Positions 30,601-39,600 of a DNA stretch of 64,000 bases are shown one piece after another. The notes beneath the pieces were generated by a model. The model did not search any database. It was not told the origin of the DNA and was given only the letters and a program-made list of their open reading frames with translations. Each line of letters begins with the position of its first letter. Within the stretch, counting starts at the first letter, position 1. The position numbers and the translations under genes were made by a program. Origin of the DNA: Chryseobacterium tructae (GTDB lineage Bacteria; Bacteroidota; Bacteroidia; Flavobacteriales; Weeksellaceae); assembly GCF_030409875.1 (NCBI RefSeq), contig NZ_JAUFQR010000003.1:620001-684000 (forward strand), read 5' to 3'.

Positions 30601-33600
30601 CTGTTCCTATACCTGATCCACTGTCTTCAGCAGTGATAAACCAACTCTTATCATCTGAAGTATCTTCCTGATCTAATTGCCCCAGATAATTGAAGCTGAC
30701 TTTCGGAAGAGCTTTTTCAGTATAACCAATCAGGCTTCCATACCCAATTCCTTTGTTAGGAATTCTTCGTAAAGATTCTTTCGTCAGGACAACAGTATCA
30801 AACAGATCTTTCCCTTTCTTCAACAATAATGGATACATGGTAGTAAACCAGCCAACGGTTTCTGTAATATCAAGGTTATCAAAGATCTCTTCACGCCCAT
30901 GGCTCTCTAGCAAGACGGAATGATTTTCCTCTCCAGTCAGATCATAAAGAGTAAGAGATAAAGCAGAGATAAGAAGATCATTGATCTCGGTATGGTATGC
31001 ATGATGGGTATTTCTAATCAGCAAACCAGTCATTTCTTTGCTTAAAATAAGATGCCCATGATGATATCCTGTTCCAGTTAAACGACTCAAGGTCTCATTG
31101 TTTTCTGATATAATATCTGCAGTAGCGTTCCAATATAGTAATTCTTGCGCTCTGGATTCAGTATCTGATGTCTGATAGCTTCTTACAGCTTCAACCCATT
31201 GACGGTAACTACTGCCTTTTGTATGGTAACTACTCGTTTCTTGTCCTTTCTCAAGTGACTGATAAATATTTTTTAGATCTTCGGTAATAATCCTCCAGCT
31301 TACGGCATCAATAATCAAATGATGAAGAGCAAAATAGAGCCTTGCACTGCCATCTTTATACCCATTGATATAGCCAATCTCATACAAAGGCCCTTTCTCG
31401 ATATCAAACCCAGACTGCCAATCGGTAAAGGTTTTCGTCAAGTCTTCAGAGCTTAATCCTGAAGCATTCAAGTAACGAATCGAAGGATTTAATGTTGCAA
31501 TATCCGGAATGCCATACATTTGGCTATAAACCTCATCTACTTTTGGGTAATGTAATCTGAATGCATCGTGTCTTATTAGTAATTGTTGTACAGCGGATTC
31601 TAACAACTCTTTATCAAGCTCAGGAACATGGATCAAAAAAGCCTGATTCCAATGATTGAAGTTCAATAAATATCCCTGCTCTTTCTGGCTGAAGAACCAT
31701 TCCTGAATAGGAAGCAATGATACTTTTCCTTCTAATACTCCTTGTTCTGAAAGAATATGGCCGGCTTCTGATCCTTTTTTATCTTCAATTAATAGAGACA
31801 AGGCAGAAACCGTTCTTGCGGTAAAAACTTCTTTAACGCTTAACCTTATATCAAATTGTTGTCTGATTCTTCCTACTAGCTGAATACTGATAATACTGTC
31901 TCCTCCTAATCTGAAGAAGTCGTCTTCAATACTGATATTTTCTGGAGATAACCCTAAAACATCGCCATAAATTTGACATAATTTGGACTGAAGCTCCGTT
32001 TCAGGAGCAATATAATTTTTGTTTGCTGTAAAGCCAGGTTCAGGAAGCTTTTTCTTATCTAATTTACCATTGATCGTTAATGGCAAGCTTGTTAAATGAA
32101 TAAAAGCAGCGGGTACCATATAGTCTGGTAAAACTGCTGATAGATATTCCGAAAGCTTACGAGAATCCATCTCAGAATCTGAAACATAGTAAGCGGCAAG
32201 GTATTTTAATCCTGATTTATTTTCTTTGGCTAAAACAGCAGTCTGACGGATTCCCGAATAATGAAGTAATGTATTTTCAATTTCGCCCAGTTCAATTCTG
32301 TAGCCACGGATCTTTACCTGGAAGTCATTTCGTCCAATATATTCTAATTCACCATTGGATAACCAGCGTACTAAATCTCCAGTTTTGTATAAACGTCTAT
32401 TTTGACTCTTGGATTTTTGATCTTTAGTCTGAAATGGATTTATAATGAACCGCTCTTCTGTAAGCTCAGGCTTATTTAAATAGCCTCTGGCAATGCCTGC
32501 TCCCCCAATATAGAGTTCACCTATCCCACCTATGGGTACTGCACGAAAATGTTCATCTAATACATAACAGGTCATATTTCCAATAGGCCCACCTATGTTC
32601 AGTGGATTGTGATCTTCTTTATAGTAATGAAGACTGGCACATACTGTACCTTCTGTAGGGCCATAAGCATTAATAATATCTATTCCTTCTGACTGATAAA
32701 GAGTCATCAGCTGCGGATTGGTGACATCCCCTGCTACGATAAGTTTTTTCAAGGGTAAGATGTAATCTTTGGTAAGCAGTACGGGAGGGATTGTTGCAAT
32801 ATGGATATCATTTTCACTGATGTATTGCTGTAATCCTACAATATCAGTTTGCTTTTCTTTATCCAGCAAATAAATACTATGGCCATGTGTAATGAATGGG
32901 AAAAGCTCTGCAATATGGGCATCAAAGACATAATTCGCATACCACAGACCGTTTTTCCAAGAGTCTCCTATAGAGTTTAGCTCTAATTTTTCAGCAAACT
33001 GAGTCACAAGGTTTGCAACTCCCCTATGTTCTACCATTACTCCTTTCGGAAGTCCTGTTGTTCCACTGGTATAGATGACATAAGCTAAATTTTGAGCCTT
33101 TGCTTGGGTTATGGGGTTATTTGAATCTGATATTTCCAGTTGCGCTTTACATTGAACCTCATCTAAAGAAATAAATTCCATCTCATGATCCTTTAATTTC
33201 TTAGCTGTAGATTCTTGTCCAATGATTATTCTAGCGTAGGTATCCTTCAGAATATGGCTAATTCTGTCTGAAGGATATGATGGGTCAATCGGCACATAAG
33301 CTGCTCCTGATTTTAGAACTCCCAATATCGCAATCAGCATATTTCAGAGCGTTCCAAACATAAAGGAATAATTTCATCGGGCTGGATATTGTATCTTCCA
33401 ATTAGATAATTAGCAAGCCGATTAGATCTTTCGTTTACTTCTTTATAGGAAAGTTTAATCTCCTGATACACCAAAGCAATATGATTTGGGGTTCTTATTA
33501 CCTGGTCTTCAAAAAGTTGCTGGATCGTTTTATCGGATGGGTATTCAGAATTTGTACTATTCCAGTCTTCTATCACTTTTTGATGATCCGTGTCAGTAAA

Positions 33601-36600
33601 GAAGTGAAAATCTTTAATCTTGATATTCTCGGCATTTTCAGCACCCATTGATGCAATCTGCTCTAGAAGCAGAATGTAAGTATCTTTCATCCTTACGATC
33701 GTATCCTTACTGAAAAGAGAAACGGCATAATTAAACATGCCTTTTATTTTCTCATCACCATCATCAATCATCGTTGTCAAATCAAATTTTGCAGCCTGAT
33801 AATCTATTTCACCGTCAAAAAGAGAGAATACAGCATCTTTTCCAATGTCTTTTCCAAAACTCTGAACTCCGAACATTACCTGGAATATAGGATGACGTGA
33901 CATATCTTGCTCTACTTCAAGCTCTTCAACTAATTTTTCAAATGGAAGATCCTGATGGGACTGAGCTTCTGCTATAGATTTAGCAATTTCAAGAATATAG
34001 TTTTTTAAATTTTGATTGGAATCAACGTTCCCTCTTAACGCTAGGGTATTGACAAAGAATCCAATGATATCTTCAAGACCTGCATGATGACGATTGGAAA
34101 TTGGGCTTCCCACCATAATATCTTCCTGTCCTGAATAAGCAGAAAGCATCAGGTAATATCCACCTAACATTACACTGTATAAACTTACTCCGAGATCTCT
34201 CGAAATCTTTCTCAATCCCAACGCTACGTCTGGAGAAAGATCAAAATAGATGGCAGCTCCTTCATAAGAGATATGTGCCGGACGCTTGAAATCAAGAGGT
34301 AAATTAAGAGACTCAAACCCCACTAATATCTCCTTCCAATAATTAATTTGTTTATTCAAGACTTCTCCCTGCAGATAATTTCGCTGCCAAAGAGCAAAAT
34401 CTTTATATTGAATAGCAAGATCAGAAAGTTTATAGGTCTCCTCCTTAGATAATGCTTCATATACAACCTGCATTTCCTTCAGTAAAATATCTACCGACCA
34501 ACCATCAAATGCGATATGATGCACAACTAGAGATAAATAATATTTCTCCTTCAGCCTGAACAACGTTATATCCAATGGGAGGTCTCCTTCTAGGTGAAAT
34601 ACTTTATTTGCTGCAGAATTAATAGCCGCCTTTAATTCTTCTTCAGTCTCTATTTCTACCAGTTTAAATTCAGGCATAGAGTCTGTAGCGACTTGATACC
34701 CTCTTCCTTCGTTTGTCATTTTAATCACAGAACGAAGGACTTCATGACGCATAATAACTATTTCCAGAGATTGTTGAAGCTTTTCCAACTGTACATCCGG
34801 ACTCAAAGTAAGTACCATTGGAATATTGTAAGCGCTACTTCCTCCTTCATACGCTTCAATAAACCAAAGTCTTTCCTGTGCAAAAGACAAACGCTGTTCT
34901 TCAGGTGAAAAAACGCTCACAGGCTCTATAAGTATATTTTCTTCCGGAACTTCCGTTTCCAGAAAAGAGGCAAGAGAAGCTATCGTTTTATGATTGAATA
35001 CGGAAGTTACCTGAATAGGAAGATCAAGATAATTTTTAATCCTACTAATCAGTTTTATCGCCATGATACTGTTTCCTCCTAAGCGGAAGAAATCATCATG
35101 AATACTGATTCCGTCAGCATCAAGTCCTAATACTTCTGCATAAATATGACAAAGTTTTTCCTGCAGCTCTGTTTGTGGAGCTATATATTTTTTAATGCCA
35201 GTAAATTCAGGTTCCGGCAAGGCTCTTCTGTCTAATTTTCCATTGATCGTTAAAGGAAGGGCTTCAAGATGCAAATACACAGCAGGAATCATGTACTCTG
35301 GTAATGTTTCCGATAAAAACGCTGAAAGGTTACGCTCATCCACGACTTCATCAGCCACATAATATCCAACAAGAAACTTCATTCCTGTCTTATTTTCTTT
35401 AGCCAGAACCACGGTCTGTTTTATACCAGAATATTCCTGAAGCTTAGCTTCGATTTCGCCTAATTCTATTCTGTAACCACGGATTTTTACCTGAAAGTCA
35501 TTTCTTCCGATATACTCAATATTTCCATTCGGAAGAAGGCGTACTAAATCTCCGGTCTTATAAATTTTTTCATTTTTTCCTCTTATTTTCTGGATTTGAC
35601 TCTGAAAAGGGTTCAAAACAAAACGTTCGGAAGTGAGTTCCGGTCTGTTCAGATATCCTCTAGCGATCCCGTTTCCTCCAAGATAAAGTTCACCAACCGC
35701 TCCTATCGGAATGGGGCGATAATAAGCGTCCAATATATATGCTGAAGTATTATTAACCGGGCGTCCAATGAGATGTACATCTCCATGTTCTACCTTTTTA
35801 TAAGTTGCATAAATAGTTGCTTCTGTAGGTCCATAAAGGTTATAAAGTTCGGTATATTCTGACCAATACTTACCTGTTTCATAATCACATGGCTCTCCTG
35901 CATATAGCATTCCTTTCAGAGAAGGATATTGTATTCTTGGCAATACAGAAAGCATTACTGGCGGCAAATAAGCGTATGCTATCTCATGATCTAAAAGATA
36001 GCGGCTTATTAAATCTGCATCTTTTTTAAGGCTTTCATCCAACAAATGCAACTCATTTCCATATAACAAAGCATTAAAAAATTCTGATACCGATACATCA
36101 AAAACATAAGACGTATAAGCAGTTATCTTTTCCCCCTCACTGAATCCATAAGCATCTCTGATCTGTGAGACCACATTAACTACATTCTGATGTTCTATCA
36201 TTACTCCTTTGGCATACCGGTAGTACCACTGGTATAAATGACATATGAAAGATTTTCAGGAGAAACTCTTGTTACCGGATTATGAAGAGATATTGTATCC
36301 AGAATTTCTTGAAATCTAGGATTGTTTAAGGAAACAATAGGTATATGTCCTGCTTCTATCTGACTTTTTAAAGTCTCTTCTGTAAGAACTATTTTTGCTT
36401 TTGTATCATCAAGAATATGTTGAATTCTTTCTGCAGGATATTGAGGATCCATAGGTACATAGGCTGCACCTGCTTTTAGAACACCCAAAATCGCTATAAG
36501 CATATGTTCTGAACGTTCTAAACATATCGGAATCAGATCATCAGGTTTCACATCATAGGTATCAATAAGATGATTGGCCAGTCGATTGGCTCTTTCATTC

Positions 36601-39600
36601 AATTCTTGATAAGATAATCTGATATCCCGATACACCAGTGCCGTAGCATTTGGTGTTTTTGCTACCTGATCTTCAAATAATCGGTGAATGGTAAACCCTT
36701 CCGGGTAAGCAGATTCAGTTTCATACCAAGTCTTTGTAATGCTTTTATACTCCTCATCAGTCAAAAGATGAAGATTTTTAATTATATTATTTCTTGAAAC
36801 AACATTTCCAACTTCAACCAATTGCATAAGAATGAGCATATAGGTCTCTTTCATGCGGATAATTGTCTCATGTTTAAAAAGAGCTACTGCATAATTGAAT
36901 ATTCCTCGGATACTATCTCCATGAACATCAATCATCATGGTTAAATCAAATTTGGCGGATTTATAATCTATATCTCCATCAAAAGGAAGCAGTATTGCCG
37001 AATCATTTCCTTGAGAAACTTCTTCTTCAAAGCTTTGAATTCCAAACATCACCTGGAAAATTGGGTTTCTCGAATTATCCTGTTCTACGCCCAATTCTTC
37101 TACCAGCTTTTCAAAAGGAAGATCCTGATGAGATTGAGCCTCAGAGATTGCTTGTGAAACCTGTATAATAAAATCTTTTATATGCTGATCAGGGTTTATT
37201 TTTTCTCTTAGAACAAAGGTATTGACAAAGAACCCGATGATATTCTCAAGACCTGCATGATGCCTGTTGGCAACAGGGCTTCCTACGATTATATCATCCT
37301 GTCCCGAATAAGCCGATAGCATCAGATAATAGCCACTCAGCATAACACTATATAAACTTACTCCAAGATCTTTTGAAAGTTGTTGTAGACTGGAAGCAAG
37401 TTGTTCCGGGATATCAAAATAAGTTGTAGCTCCTGTATATGAAACATGAGCAGGTCTCTTAAAGTCTAAGGGAAGATTCAGGGTCTGGAATCCTTCCAGT
37501 TTATTTTTCCAATAAAAGGTCTGATTCTCAAGTATTTCCCCCGAAAGATAATTTCTCTGCCATAAAGCATAGTCTTTATATTGGATAGATAATACCGGAA
37601 GTTGAGGTTCTTTTTCTTCAATAAGAGCCTGATAAATAGTATTAAACTCATTAATAAAGATTTCTGTAGACCATCCGTCAAAAGCGATATGATGAATCAC
37701 CACTGATACGTAATAATTTTCTTCCCAACTGAAAACAGAAGCAGTTATAGGAAGTTCACGATCCAAATGAAAAATTTTATTGGCTGCATAGTCCATAGCC
37801 TGATCAAGCTCTGATCTGTTATCTACGATCCCAAAATGAATCTGGAGTCTTTGATCTGTTACTTTCTGGTATCCTAGTCCGTCTTCTGTTGTAAGGATTA
37901 TACTTCGCAGTACTTCGTGGCGTTGCATCAAGAGGTCAAAAGTGTTTTGAAGAAGCTCTTGATAAATTTCTCCCCCTAGTTTAAAAACCATTGGAACATT
38001 ATAAACACTACTACTCCCTTCATAAGATTCTATAAACCAAAGTCTCTCCTGAGCAAAAGACAAACGCTGCTCTTCAGGCTGAGAAACAGGTACTGTAGTG
38101 ATTATTATTTGTTCAGAGTCATTATTGCTTTTATCGAGTATATGAGACAATGAGGCCACTGTTTTATGCCCAAATACCATCGATACATTTACAGAAACTT
38201 CTAGTTCTTGTTTTATCTTACTGATGAGCTTGATCGCCATAATACTGTTTCCACCAAGACGGAAGAAGTCATCATGGATACCTATACTTGTAGATTCAAG
38301 CCCTAAAATTTGACTATAAATCTTGCATAGTTTTTCCTGCAACTCGTTTTCTGGGCCAATATATTCTCTTTCACCACTGAACTCAGGCTCAGGTAACTGT
38401 TTTCTGTCTAATTTTCCATTGATTGTTAATGGTAAGGTTGTTAAATGAACAAAAACACTTGGTACCATGTATTCAGGTAATGTTTCTGATAAATATTCTG
38501 TAAGACTTTCGGCATCCAATTCTCCTTCAGATACATAATAACCTGCCAGATATTTCATTCCCGTATTATTCTCTTTAGCTAAAACTACAGCCTGCTTTAT
38601 ACCAGAATGATGAGAAAGTCTTTCCTCGATTTCACCAAGTTCTATCCTATACCCTCGAATTTTTACCTGAAAATCATTTCTTCCAATATATTCTATATTT
38701 CCATCGGGAAGCCATCTTACGAGATCTCCTGTCTTATATAATCTTCCGTTTATCCCTCTTTCCTTTTGCTTTTTCGTTTGAAAAGGATTTTCTATAAATC
38801 TTTCTTCTGTAAGTTTAGTCTGGTTTAAATATCCTCTTGCTATTCCTACGCCTCCTAAATATAATTCTCCAACGGCTCCTATAGGTGCCAATTGTTCGGA
38901 CATATCCAATATATAGGCAGAACTATTTTCTACAGGCTTACCGATGATATGAACATCTCCATATTTTATTTGTTTATAGCTCGCATAAATAGTTGCTTCT
39001 GTAGGTCCATATAAGTTATAAAGTATCTTTTTCTCTGACCAGTATTTTCCTGTTTCGTAATCACATGGCTCACCTGCATAAAGGAGTCCTTTCAAAGAAG
39101 GATAATCCACACGAGGTAAAACAGACAACATTACCGGTGGTAAATAAGCATAAGAAATTGCATTCTCTAATAAATATTTACTGATTCGATCTGCATCTTT
39201 CTTCGTCAATTCATCCAGTAGATGCACTTCATTTCCGTAGAGTAAACCATTGAAAAATTCAGATACGGAAACATCAAAAACATAAGACGTATATGCCGTT
39301 ATTTTTTCGCCTACAGCAAAACCGTAAGCTTCTCTTATTTTATCTACAACATTGATTACACTTTGATGTTCTACCATAACTCCTTTTGGAGCCCCTGTTG
39401 TTCCACTCGTATAAATCACATACGCTAAATTGCTTGCAGAAACTTCAGTCACAGGATTTGTTGATGCCTGTGAATTTATTATGATACTAAAATTGGGATT
39501 GTTTAAAGATAAATGTTGTACAGAAAAGCCATTCACCCTATCAACAGTCTTTTCTTCTGTAAGAACTACCCTGGCTCTGGTATCCTTCAGAATATGTTCT